NCBI GenBank assembly: GCA_030042915.1
Contig: JASHYS010000370.1
Location: 1-17,025 of the forward strand
DNA from: Acidobacteriaceae bacterium
GTDB lineage: Bacteria > Acidobacteriota > Terriglobia > Terriglobales > Acidobacteriaceae
DNA: 17,025 nt
Reading direction: 5' to 3'
Below, one piece after another: positions 1 to 7,934 of the stretch. The notes below the pieces were generated by a model that saw only the letters and a list, made by a program, of their open reading frames with translations, was not told where the DNA came from and did not search any database. Each line of letters begins with the position of its first letter. Position 1 is the first letter of the stretch. The position numbers were made by a program, and so were the translations under genes.

Positions 1-525
1 GGCATTCCCGGCCACCATCTGCAGATTTCCATTGCGCAGGAGCTCACCGATATTCCCGAATTTCGTAAATATGGCCACTACACCGCCTTCACAGAAGGTT
101 GGGGGCTCTATGCTGAGCGCCTTGGCAAGGATGTGGGCTTTTACCAGGACCCCTACTCCGATTACGGCCGCCTCGAGGCCGACATCTGGCGCGCCATCCG
201 ACTTGTCGTCGACACCGGCGTCCACTCTCAGGGTTGGACCCGCGACCAGATGGTGCAGTATTTCCACGACCACTCGAATATTGATGAACCCTCCATCCAG
301 GCTGAAGTGGACCGTTATATCGCGTGGCCCAGCCAGGCGCTGGCTTACAAGATCGGCCAGCTGAAGATTCTTGAGCTGCGCGATCGCGCCCAGAAGGCCC
401 TCGGCGCCAAATTCGATCTGCGCGCCTTTCACGACCAGGTCATCGACTCAGGCGCCCTTCCGCTCGACGTCCTCGAACAGCGCATCGATGCCTGGATCGC
501 CTCGCAAAAGCCCGCCGCGCAATAG
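1..525 (+). CDS. DUF885 family protein, C-terminal part (5' end outside window)
   Basis: The reading frame is open from base 1 to the TAG at 523-525, giving 174 residues of a longer protein. It starts with GIPGHHLQ (residues 1-8), the histidine pair of the metallopeptidase-like signature of DUF885 proteins (family knowledge). It continues with EGWGLYAE, DTGVHSQGWTRDQ and RYIAWPSQALAYKIGQ, all typical of the C-terminal half of that family. DUF885 proteins are usually exported and about 550-600 residues long, so roughly the first two thirds, including any signal peptide, lie outside the window. The family is thought to contain zinc-dependent hydrolases or peptidases, but no substrate can be read here. 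The next gene begins 185 bases downstream behind hairpin-rich DNA, so cotranscription is unlikely. Confidence 0.88.
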   Translation, partial: GIPGHHLQISIAQELTDIPEFRKYGHYTAFTEGWGLYAERLGKDVGFYQDPYSDYGRLEADIWRAIRLVVDTGVHSQGWTRDQMVQYFHDHSNIDEPSIQAEVDRYIAWPSQALAYKIGQLKILELRDRAQKALGAKFDLRAFHDQVIDSGALPLDVLEQRIDAWIASQKPAAQ

Positions 526-710
526 ACGCCGGCGAAGAAATGGGGACCTCCTTGAACGGGCTCCAGTCCCCGGGATGCTCTATCCAAACTGACCCACGAC
601 CAGCAAGGAAATCCGCGCCGTGATATTCTTTCGGGTTCCCATTCCTGGCGTTTCCCGACGCCACAAATTGCTGCCGCTGCCGCTTGTGCAACGGCTCTCG
701 AGAGGGCTCC
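526..710. other. Gap with two small hairpins, possible dispersed repeat
   Basis: No reading frame here looks genuine. Two short inverted repeats are visible: GGGGAC (542-547) with GTCCCC (566-571), and GGCGT (647-651) with ACGCC (658-662). Neither is followed by a T-run, so they are not convincing intrinsic terminators. The wording of the segment resembles repeated intergenic DNA of acidobacteria, but only one copy lies in this window and I cannot confirm the repeat. A purine-rich Shine-Dalgarno stretch near 699-706 belongs to the gene starting at 711. Confidence 0.35.
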
Positions 711-1955
711 ATGAAGCGTGCACTTTTTTTGTTTGGCCTCATTCTGGCATTGGGATGCGGGTTGCATGCGCAGGCCGCTGCGCCCGTCGATACCACCGTG
801 TGCGACATCGTAAAGAAACCGGCGTCGTTCGATGGAAAAATGGTTCGCCTTAAGGGCACGGTCATCGCGGGCTTCGACGAATTCGCCGTCGAAGACGCAG
901 CCGACCCGAACTGCGGTTTCCAGGTAGACGTGATCTGGCTCTCTTTTCCTCCCGGAAGCAAAGCCAAGGCAGGACCGGTCGCCATGCTCACGCTGCAGCC
1001 GGCTCACAACTTTGCGGGAACCTACACCGCGCCCTCGCGCGCCCCTGTAACACTCGAGAAGGACAAGAATTTCAAACAGTTTGACTCGCTGCTCTCGCAG
1101 ACCCACCAGAAGGGCGCCGACATGTGCCTCGGATGCACGCGCTATATGGTGACGGCTACGCTGGTGGGCCGGCTCGATGCCGTGGCCGATGCCACGCTCA
1201 AGCGCGACGGCGGCAAAATTGTCGGCTTCGGCGGATTCGGAAATATGAATGCCTATCCCACGCGCCTGGTGCTCGCGTCCGTCGCCGACATCACGCCCAA
1301 AGAGATCGATTTCTCAAAAAACGACCTGGCGACCAAGGGCGATTCGTCGCTGGGAGCGGGCAACGGGTCCTATCTGAATAGCATGGCCAGCCCCGGCGGA
1401 ATCGACGCCAGCAGAACCCAGGCGAATACCGGCGGCGCGTCAGATATGTTAACCGTGATCGGCAGCGCGCAAAAATCCGCTGCCGCCATGGCCGCCAGCC
1501 CGGCCAAGGATGAAGCGGAAAGAGCCATGGCAGCCTACGGCAAGCCGGGCGAGCACACCGGCGTGCAGGCCAAGGCCGGCATAACCAACGAAGCGTCGCC
1601 CGCCGATGAGGCGTTGGGCGCTAAGGACTCGCCCGATGGAGTGTTGTTTAACTTCACGTTCAGCTCAGACCGGCTCCCGGGCGATGAGTTGACTCGGGCG
1701 GTGATTCACATGGGCGAGCACATTGCCGACTTGCGCAGCCCCAAGCCCGGAAACGAAGACGCCCCGGTTTATGTCCTGGAGTACGATGCCTGGACGGTGA
1801 CCGCAGTCTCGGCGATCGTCAGTGGGCAGCCGTACCTGACGCTGCCCGGAGCGTATTTGACCTGGAGCGCCGGCTGGCCTGCCGCCGATCGTCCAGACAA
1901 GATGGACGCTGCGCTCAAGGATTTTCTCAGCAACGAGGCGCAGCTGAGCCGCTGA
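711..1955 (+). CDS. Secreted protein of unknown function
   Basis: This codes for 414 residues. ATG 711 is chosen because GAGAGGG lies about 5 bases upstream and the N-terminus (MKRALFLFG...) is then a signal peptide: basic start, hydrophobic core, and AQAAA near residue 24 as a likely signal peptidase site. The protein is probably periplasmic or extracellular. Residues about 31-190 form a beta-rich region resembling an OB-like fold (KGTVIAGFDEFAVED), with cysteines in VCDIV, DPNCGFQVD and CLGCTRYMV; the last is a CxxC pair. Residues about 220-305 are rich in Ala, Gly and Ser and look like a flexible linker. A second folded region follows from about 312 to the end (FNFTFSSDRLPGDE, VYVLEYDAWTVTAVSAIV). 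I do not recognise a named family. It stands alone, with 261 bases before proC. Confidence 0.85.
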   Translation: MKRALFLFGLILALGCGLHAQAAAPVDTTVCDIVKKPASFDGKMVRLKGTVIAGFDEFAVEDAADPNCGFQVDVIWLSFPPGSKAKAGPVAMLTLQPAHNFAGTYTAPSRAPVTLEKDKNFKQFDSLLSQTHQKGADMCLGCTRYMVTATLVGRLDAVADATLKRDGGKIVGFGGFGNMNAYPTRLVLASVADITPKEIDFSKNDLATKGDSSLGAGNGSYLNSMASPGGIDASRTQANTGGASDMLTVIGSAQKSAAAMAASPAKDEAERAMAAYGKPGEHTGVQAKAGITNEASPADEALGAKDSPDGVLFNFTFSSDRLPGDELTRAVIHMGEHIADLRSPKPGNEDAPVYVLEYDAWTVTAVSAIVSGQPYLTLPGAYLTWSAGWPAADRPDKMDAALKDFLSNEAQLSR

Positions 1956-2031
1956 AGTAGAGTCTGCTCTTGCACACGCTGCATCAATGAAGTGGAACGG
2001 CCCCAGCCCAACGTTGCGCGAGCAAAGCAAC

Positions 2032-2090
2032 GGAGGGAGTATGGGCTTTTAGGCCCATGAAATGGCACGCAACCTTTAGGCCCGGAAACC
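2032..2090 (+). repeat. Intergenic palindromic element, copy A
   Basis: The element begins GGAGGGAGT and continues into a hairpin, ATGGGCTTTTAGGCCCAT (2041-2058). It then reads GAAAT, a short variable stretch, ACCTTTA, and GGCCCGGAAACC. The same order of blocks recurs at 11711-11781 (copy B), where the second palindrome is complete; in this copy its left arm is missing. It lies between the secreted protein gene and proC, in the same orientation as the downstream gene, and ends 126 bases before the proC start. It could be a mobile REP-type element or a structured leader; the sequence does not decide between these. Confidence 0.7.
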
Positions 2091-2216
2091 GTTGAAGCAC
2101 CTGGAAATATCACACCGAACCGGCTCGGAAATCCCACATCAGCCGTGCGAATATTCTTGTGTGGGCGCTCGCCATCACCGGGCGTGCAGAATCAATGTGA
2201 GACGAAAGGAAGAGAA

Positions 2217-3071
2217 ATGGCCGAGATCGCCGTTGAAGCCGCGCAGGTTCCCGCGCAGTTGCCCAAGGTGTCTGTTGCGGTTCTGGGCGCAGGCAAGATG
2301 GGCGGCATCCTGCTGCAGGCATTCTTAAAGGAGAACCTGTTTGCGGCCGACCGCATTCACGCCACCGTTGCTCACGCTGAACGCGCGCTCGCGCTCAGCA
2401 CGCAATGGGGCGTCGACGTCAGCACCAACAACCTTGAGGCGGCGCGCAAGTCCGATCTCATTCTGGTCGGCGTCAAGCCCTTTCAGGTTCCCGAGTTGAT
2501 TGCCGAAATCAAGCCCGCCCTCACCAAGGCCAAGACGCTGGTCTCCTTCTCCGCATCCGTCAAAACGCGCGCCATTGAGGAAGCGTCGGGCATCGACATC
2601 GCCGTCGTTCGCGCCATGCCCAATACGCCTTCAGCTCTTGGCGCCGGCATCGCCGCGCTCTGCCGCGGACGCTTCGTCTCCGATGCGCAGATGGAGCTCG
2701 CCCAGCGGCTGTTTGAGACCGTCGGCCGAACCGTGCTGGTCGACGAGAAGCACATGGACGCGGTCACCGGACTTTCCGGCTCCGGCCCCGCCTATCTCTA
2801 CATCATTATTGAAGCGCTGGCCGAGGCGGGCGTGAAAGTCGGCCTGCCCCGCGACATTGCCACACAATTGGCCGCGCAAACCGCCTTCGGCGCCTCCAAG
2901 ATGGTGCTTGAGACCGGCTATCATCCCGCGCTGCTCAAAGACGCCGTCACCACTCCCGCCGGCTGCACCATCGACGGCATTCTCGAGCTCGAAGAGGGCG
3001 GCTTGCGCGTTACCCTCATCAAGGCCGTGATGCGCGCCACCGAGCGAGCGCGCCAACTGGCCGCAGGATAA
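2217..3071 (+). CDS. proC: Pyrroline-5-carboxylate reductase
   Basis: The product (284 residues) catalyses the last step of proline synthesis in the cytoplasm: reduction of 1-pyrroline-5-carboxylate to L-proline with NAD(P)H. ATG 2217 is preferred because AAGGA lies 6 bases upstream; a start further 5' would add a stretch unlike the family. Visible marks are the Rossmann dinucleotide loop GAGKMGG (residues 24-30), VGVKPFQVPEL, AMPNTPSALGAG, LSGSGPAYLYI (from residue 186) and TTPAGCTIDGI near the C-terminus, the conserved active-site and dimer-interface segments of ProC. The length is normal, with about 15 extra N-terminal residues before the first beta strand. It appears monocistronic: repeat-type DNA lies on both sides. 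Confidence 0.97.
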   Translation: MAEIAVEAAQVPAQLPKVSVAVLGAGKMGGILLQAFLKENLFAADRIHATVAHAERALALSTQWGVDVSTNNLEAARKSDLILVGVKPFQVPELIAEIKPALTKAKTLVSFSASVKTRAIEEASGIDIAVVRAMPNTPSALGAGIAALCRGRFVSDAQMELAQRLFETVGRTVLVDEKHMDAVTGLSGSGPAYLYIIIEALAEAGVKVGLPRDIATQLAAQTAFGASKMVLETGYHPALLKDAVTTPAGCTIDGILELEEGGLRVTLIKAVMRATERARQLAAG

Positions 3072-3113
3072 CGGCGCGGCATCGCGCATGGGAAGTTGAC
3101 CGAATGATGGAAC

Positions 3114-3248
3114 TGTCATCCTGAGCGAAGCTTGCCGCGCCGCCTTTTCCGCGCATTGTCATCCAGCGGAGGTCGCCGCAAACGGGGCCCCCGGCAAGCG
3201 GTCTTTGCTCGCTGGGGTGTCGAGGCGACCGACGAAGGATCTGCGGTT
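3114..3248. repeat. Dispersed intergenic repeat of the TGTCATCCTGAGCGAAG type
   Basis: The segment opens with TGTCATCCTGAGCGAAGC (3114-3131) and closes with CGAAGGATCTGCGGTTGC. I recognise these as the ends of a repeat scattered between genes in many acidobacterial genomes (established from memory, not searched). A second internal start, TGTCATCCAGCGGAGG, occurs at 3157-3172, as if two units were nested. The repeat runs in frame into the next gene and lengthens its open frame artificially, so ATG 3363 is used as the start there. The rest of the gap (3072-3362) shows no gene. Confidence 0.65.
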
Positions 3249-3362
3249 GCTTTTCGCTGCCGTCGTGCATTCTCCGACCTCGCTGACTCGCCGGATCGCG
3301 CCGCGTGCTACGCTAAAGAGCACCCCCCTTCATTCGAATTGTTTCTTTCCCCGGAGTTCGCG

Positions 3363-6300
3363 ATGAAGATAAGTTCAGGGTGGGAAATCCTCCTTTTTCT
3401 GCTCGGCGCGAGTGCCGCCGAATCGCAGGCCCGCGCGCAAAAGCCCGCGTCGCAACTGCAAGTCACCGTCATCGTCGTCAACGCGCTGCCCCAGCCACCG
3501 CAGCCGGTCAAGGCCGTCAGCGTTTCGGTCATGTTCCAGGACGTGACCGCCGCGCGCGCCGTGACCAACTCGCAGGGGCAGGCGCTGCTTGAAATCTCCT
3601 CGGGCACTGCCGAGGGGGGTAATCTTCATCTGGCAGTCTCGGGCGCAAGCGATCTCGTCGTCTATCAGCCGGCCGGCGGCGAACTGTCCGCGCTGGGCAC
3701 GGCCATCCAGATCAGCCTGCTCCCCAAAGGCTCGGCCGCACTGCTCGGCCCTGCGCAGCTTGAGGCCATGCTGCATCGCTCGCTGCTTCAGGTCAACAGC
3801 CTGCAAAAGCAGGTAAGCGTTTTGAAACAGGACGTCGCGGCACAGCAGCAAAAGCCCGACCTCGGCGCCGCCATCGCAGCGTGGGCCGAAAGCAACGGCT
3901 TCTCTTCCGCCCAGGTCGAACAGCAGGTGCAGCAATGGGCTCAACAAATCCAGCGCCAGTCCACCCAGGCCACCACGGAGCAAAAGGCTCTGGCGGAAAT
4001 TGCTCTGAAAAACTACGCCAACGCCGCGCAGCTCTTCAACAAGGCCGCTGACACCGACGCAGACGAACTCGACGCCGAAGAGCAGGCGTTTCTCGAGGCG
4101 CGCCGCAATAAGTTGCGGCAGCTGATCAGCGACCGCAAACAGGCTGCAGGCGCCGACCAGCTTAACCTTCAGTTCCGCCAGGCCACGCAAACGCTTGAGA
4201 GCGCCGAGGCAACGGCTCTGGCCCAGTACAAAAGGTATCCGGGCGACAAAGGCTTCCACGAGCTCTGGCTGCAGGCTCTTTCGGCTGTGTCGGATGCGCG
4301 TGCCAGCGAAGGCGACTTCTCTTCGGCAAACCAGAGCCTTCCCTTGCTCGCCCAAGCTGCTGATGACGACCGGTTGCTGGTGAGCGAATACACTGCATTG
4401 GGCGAGCGTGCGCAAGTCGCGGCAGCACAGAATAGTCTGGGAAACGCGCTTGCGCGCGAGGGAGAGCGCGCTGGTGGCGACAAAGCGATGGCCCTCCTCG
4501 ATCAAGCGGTCGACGCTTACCACGATGCGCTTGAGGTGCAGACAAAAGCCGATTTGCCCCAGGATTGGGCCAGGACGCAAAGCAATCTCGGTCTCGCGCT
4601 GGACGATCAAGGCGAGAACGCAAGTGAAGACAAAGCGATGGGCCTGCTGGATCAGGCGGTCGACGCTTACCACGATGCGCTTGAGGTGCAAACAAAAGCT
4701 GATTCGCCCCAGGACTGGGCCAGGACCCAGTTGGGGCTTGGCGGTGCGCTGTGGGATCAAGGAAAGCGCGTTGCGGGCGACAAGTCGATGGCCTTGTTTG
4801 AGGCAGCGGTTAAGGCCTACTACTCGGCGCTCGAGGTTTACACCAAAGCTGATCTACCCCAACGCTGGGCCTGGACGCAAGTGGGCCTCGGCAATGCATT
4901 TAGCGATGAGGGAGCACGCGCCAGCGGCAATCAAGCAATAGCATTTTTCGATCGGGCTGCCAAGGCCTATCGGAGCTCTCTTGAGGTTCTTTCGAAGGCC
5001 GATCTGCCCCAGGACTGGGCCACGGCGCAAATGGACCTGGGCATTGTGCTGCTGCAAGAGGCACTGAGCGGCGGCGGCGATCAAGCGATGGCCCTGCTGG
5101 ATCAAGCGGTCGAGGCCTACCGCAACGCCCTTGAGGTTTACACCAAAGCGGATCTGCCCCAGGACTGGGCCAGGACGCAAATGAACCTCGGCCTCGCGCT
5201 GGACAATGAAGGCGAGTACGCCGCCGGCGATAAGGCCCTGGCTCTGCTCGATCAGGCGGTCGAGGCCTTTCGCAAGGCGCTCGAGGTCTACACCAAAGCC
5301 GAGCTGCCCCAGGATTGGGCCAGGACACAAATGAGTCTGGGCAATGTTCTGAGAGATGAAGCAGAGGACCTTCCGGGCGCCAAGGCGGACGCGTTGTTCG
5401 ATCAGGCTGTCCAGGCTTACTTGGATGTGCTTCAGGTATTTACCAAAACGAATCTGCCCCAGGATTGGGCCAGCACGCAAATAAACCTGGGCGTGGCCCT
5501 GACAGACGAAGGCGAGCGCGTATCCGGCGACAAGGCGCTTGTATTGCTCGATCAGGCAGCTCAAGCGTACCGGAACGCGCTCGAGATCTACACCAAAGCC
5601 GATCTGCCCCAGGACTGGGCCGGGGCGCAAATGAATCTCGGCATTACGCTGACGGACGAGGGCGAGCACGCCAGCGGCGACAAGGCGCTTACGCTGTTCG
5701 AGCAGGCGGTTAATGCCCACCGAAACGCGCTTGAGATTTACACCAAACCCGATCTGCCCCAGGACTGGGCCACGGCACAAATGCGCCTTGGCAACGCTCT
5801 GGGCGATGAAGGTGAGAGTTCCAAAGGCGACAAGGGCGAGGCTCTATTGGATCAGGCGGTAGAGGCTTACCGCAATGCGCTCGATGTCCTTACCAAAGCC
5901 GACTTGCCTCAAGACTGGGCTATGACACAAGTGAGCCTCGGCGTTGCGTTGGCCAATAGAGGCGGGCGGGAGAGCGCAGAAAAGGCCATTGCCCTTTTTG
6001 ACCAGGCAATCGAGGCCTATCACAATGCGCTCGAGGTCTACACCGAGGCTGGTCTTCCCCAGGACTGGGCCGACACGCAAGATAGGCTCGGCGTTGTCCT
6101 GATGGACGAAGGGAAGCGCGCTACCGGCGACAAGGCTGCTGCCTTTTTCGATCAGGCAGCCCAAGCGTACCGGAACGCGCTCGAGGTCGAGCCCGATTCA
6201 ACCGATATTCTAAGTGCCGCTAACAGTGTCGACCACGACATCCTCTTCCGTTACGACGAGGCGCTTGAGCTTGACGAACGCTGGGCGAAAATTGACCCCT

Positions 6301-6683
6301 CTGCGCCCATCAAGATGAATCTGCTGGAGGCCTACTTCACGGCGGCGCAGTTCGAAGCCTGCATCAGGCAAGCCGGCGCTCTGGCCGATGGCGTGCTCAC
6401 GCCGCCCGAGATTCTTATTCGAAACACACTCGACCTCGCCTGCCAGTGGGCGACAGGGGACAAAACCGCCGCGCTCGCGTCGGAGAAATTCGCTTCCGCG
6501 GAGGTCAAAACCGCGCAAAATGGATCATGGGATTTTACCGGCACCCTCCACTTCCTTTCCATCTCTCCAGCCTTTGCAGACGGGCGTTCCTCGTGGATCG
6601 CGCTCTTCACCGCAGAACAGAACGGCGACAGCGCGGGGATGACCGCCGCACTCCATCAGCTTGAGCAGATTCTGCAGCAATAG
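3363..6683 (+). CDS. Exported protein with a long TPR-like repeat array
   Basis: This codes for 1106 residues. ATG 3363 has GGAG 6 bases upstream and gives a signal peptide with a likely cut after QARA (about residue 25); upstream codons belong to an intergenic repeat. Residues about 27-120 form a beta-sandwich-like domain (VTNSQGQALLEI resembles carboxypeptidase-regulatory folds). About 137-165 is a short coiled coil (LLQVNSLQKQVSVLKQDV). About 200-345 is helical. About 347-943 is the array: eleven 50-residue periods, each with a form of KADLPQDWAxTQxxLGxAL followed by DQAVxAYxxALEV, plus partial end units. About 944-1106 is a non-repetitive helical C-terminus. TPR-type solenoids bind other proteins, so a periplasmic scaffold or binding role is likely; no catalytic motif is visible. 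The acyltransferase gene follows 41 bases later and may be cotranscribed. Confidence 0.9.
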   Translation: MKISSGWEILLFLLGASAAESQARAQKPASQLQVTVIVVNALPQPPQPVKAVSVSVMFQDVTAARAVTNSQGQALLEISSGTAEGGNLHLAVSGASDLVVYQPAGGELSALGTAIQISLLPKGSAALLGPAQLEAMLHRSLLQVNSLQKQVSVLKQDVAAQQQKPDLGAAIAAWAESNGFSSAQVEQQVQQWAQQIQRQSTQATTEQKALAEIALKNYANAAQLFNKAADTDADELDAEEQAFLEARRNKLRQLISDRKQAAGADQLNLQFRQATQTLESAEATALAQYKRYPGDKGFHELWLQALSAVSDARASEGDFSSANQSLPLLAQAADDDRLLVSEYTALGERAQVAAAQNSLGNALAREGERAGGDKAMALLDQAVDAYHDALEVQTKADLPQDWARTQSNLGLALDDQGENASEDKAMGLLDQAVDAYHDALEVQTKADSPQDWARTQLGLGGALWDQGKRVAGDKSMALFEAAVKAYYSALEVYTKADLPQRWAWTQVGLGNAFSDEGARASGNQAIAFFDRAAKAYRSSLEVLSKADLPQDWATAQMDLGIVLLQEALSGGGDQAMALLDQAVEAYRNALEVYTKADLPQDWARTQMNLGLALDNEGEYAAGDKALALLDQAVEAFRKALEVYTKAELPQDWARTQMSLGNVLRDEAEDLPGAKADALFDQAVQAYLDVLQVFTKTNLPQDWASTQINLGVALTDEGERVSGDKALVLLDQAAQAYRNALEIYTKADLPQDWAGAQMNLGITLTDEGEHASGDKALTLFEQAVNAHRNALEIYTKPDLPQDWATAQMRLGNALGDEGESSKGDKGEALLDQAVEAYRNALDVLTKADLPQDWAMTQVSLGVALANRGGRESAEKAIALFDQAIEAYHNALEVYTEAGLPQDWADTQDRLGVVLMDEGKRATGDKAAAFFDQAAQAYRNALEVEPDSTDILSAANSVDHDILFRYDEALELDERWAKIDPSAPIKMNLLEAYFTAAQFEACIRQAGALADGVLTPPEILIRNTLDLACQWATGDKTAALASEKFASAEVKTAQNGSWDFTGTLHFLSISPAFADGRSSWIALFTAEQNGDSAGMTAALHQLEQILQQ
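4402..6192 (+). repeat. In-frame 150-bp tandem array inside the TPR-like gene
   Basis: The codons for PQDWA or variants recur at exactly 150-base steps: 4561, 4711, 4861, 5011, 5161, 5311, 5461, 5611, 5761, 5911 and 6061, counting the base after the conserved CCCC (the proline codons end here). No unit has an insertion or deletion. One unit (4861) reads PQRWA. Neighbouring units can be nearly identical in DNA: 4501-4560 and 4651-4710 differ at only about four of 60 bases. A stretch of about 36 bases around 5550 recurs 600 bases later around 6150 with one change. Partial units flank the array on both sides. Confidence 0.92.
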
Positions 6684-6724
6684 GTCAGCAAACATCGTTG
6701 TCGCCGATGCCGTAAGCTGGTTTC

Positions 6725-7777
6725 TTGCCGCTCCAACGCCCAACCTGGCTCCCCTCCTACCTCCCCGAGCTCGACGGCTTGCGCGGCCTCGCCATTCTCG
6801 CGGTTTTTCTCTATCACTCTCATCCGCGGCTCCAGGGAACCTGGCTCTACGGCGCATCGCTCTGGGGATGGGCCGGAGTCATCGTCTTCTTCGTTCTCAG
6901 CGGATTCCTCATCACCTCCATCCTCCTGGCTACGCGCGACAAGCCGCACTACCTTCATAACTTTCATGCACGCCGCGTGTTGCGCGTCTGGCCGGTTTAT
7001 CTGCTGGTCTTAGCTGTCGTCTATCTCAACGCGCCGTGGTTTATCGGGCCCAGTGTTTGGGTCGCCATCAAGACCGCCCCGTGGTGGGCCTATCTCCTCT
7101 GCGTGCAAAACTTGTTCCCGCTCGCTTTGCCGCCGGCCCTCGGCCCCACCTGGGCGCTGGCCATTGAAGAGCAGTACTACTTCGTTTGGGCCCCTCTCGT
7201 CCGCTGGCTGCGCCGGCCGTGGATGCTCACCGCCCTCCTCATCGCTGCACTCGCCGGCTGTCCGCTGCTCCGCATCCTCCATCCGCACTGGCTCACGCCC
7301 ACCCACACGCTCATCCACCTCGATGGTCTCGCCTGGGGGAGTTTGCTCGCTATTGGCCTGCACACGCTCAAGTGGGAGCGCCGCACCTGGCTCTCCCTCG
7401 GTCTGGCCGGATTCGTACTGGGCGTCTTGGCCGCCGCCACCATCGCCGGCGGCACAGCATTTCTCGATTCCGCTTTAGCCGTAGGTTTCGCTGGCATCGT
7501 GCTCTCCTTCATCGTCACCAGCGGCACACGCACCCCCCTGCATGCCGCGCTGGGGCGAGGACCCCTCGCCTTCTACGGGCGCGTCAGCTACGGCCTCTAT
7601 ATGACGCATATTTCGGTCTTCATCTTTCTCGGCGCCTTCGACCGCGCCATGGATCCCTACGGCATGGCCGGCAATCTCGCCGTTGTCGCCCTTCGGCTCA
7701 TCGTCGCCACGCTGGTTGCCGCAGCGCTTTGGTATGGATTCGAATCCCAGATTCTCAAGTTGAAGCGGCATTTCTGA
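6725..7777 (+). CDS. Acyltransferase 3 family membrane protein (OafA/YrhL type)
   Basis: This codes for 350 residues. The frame is closed by TAA at 6713 and the family motif begins by residue 16, so TTG 6725 is the only plausible start; its Shine-Dalgarno is weak. LDGLRGLAILAVFLYHS (residues 16-32) holds the conserved arginine and His31 of the acyltransferase 3 fold. Next come FFVLSGFLITSIL, RRVLRVWPVYLL and EEQYYFVWAPLVRWLRRP, then about ten hydrophobic helices. The family moves acetyl or other acyl groups onto sugars of cell-surface polysaccharides, glycolipids or antibiotics, at the inner membrane. There is no C-terminal SGNH domain, so this is the short form. The acceptor is unknown and no polysaccharide gene is adjacent. 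It is close behind the TPR gene, so a shared transcript is possible. Confidence 0.9.
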   Translation: MPLQRPTWLPSYLPELDGLRGLAILAVFLYHSHPRLQGTWLYGASLWGWAGVIVFFVLSGFLITSILLATRDKPHYLHNFHARRVLRVWPVYLLVLAVVYLNAPWFIGPSVWVAIKTAPWWAYLLCVQNLFPLALPPALGPTWALAIEEQYYFVWAPLVRWLRRPWMLTALLIAALAGCPLLRILHPHWLTPTHTLIHLDGLAWGSLLAIGLHTLKWERRTWLSLGLAGFVLGVLAAATIAGGTAFLDSALAVGFAGIVLSFIVTSGTRTPLHAALGRGPLAFYGRVSYGLYMTHISVFIFLGAFDRAMDPYGMAGNLAVVALRLIVATLVAAALWYGFESQILKLKRHF

Positions 7778-7831
7778 CTGTCTAGGGGCAACCAGCCCGA
7801 TTTGTGTCTTCGTGCCATAGCGTCACCAATT

Positions 7832-7860
7832 CACATTTGCGACACCACAATATGTGACAC
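7832..7860 (+). promoter_or_regulatory. Possible regulatory site upstream of phosphoketolase
   Basis: The 157-base gap before the phosphoketolase gene is more AT-rich than its surroundings. CACAT (7832-7836) and ATGTG (7852-7856) form an inverted repeat, and GACAC occurs twice 15 bases apart (7841-7845, 7856-7860). TTGCGA (7838-7843) could act as a weak -35 box, but no good -10 box follows at 16-18 bases. I see a likely control region without a firm promoter call. Confidence 0.25.
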
Positions 7861-7934
7861 TATTCACCCGAGACCTATGGACCCTCCTGCTAGGCTGGTC
7901 TCAGCACGCAAATCCCCCTTTCGCGAGGTGCGCC

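Noticed and set aside
3132..3362. N-terminal extension of the TPR-like protein
   Set aside because: The stretch is an intergenic repeat and would bury the signal peptide; ATG 3363 has a Shine-Dalgarno.
3375..4760. Long open frame on the minus strand opposite the TPR-like gene (461 codons), and another at 4854-5780
   Set aside because: They mirror the periodic codons of the repeat array on the other strand and have no ribosome site or recognisable protein features; the plus-strand gene has a signal peptide and clear repeats.
4402..6192. CRISPR-like regular repeats
   Set aside because: The 150-base units are in frame, diverged at third positions and code for a TPR-like solenoid; there are no short identical repeats with unique spacers.
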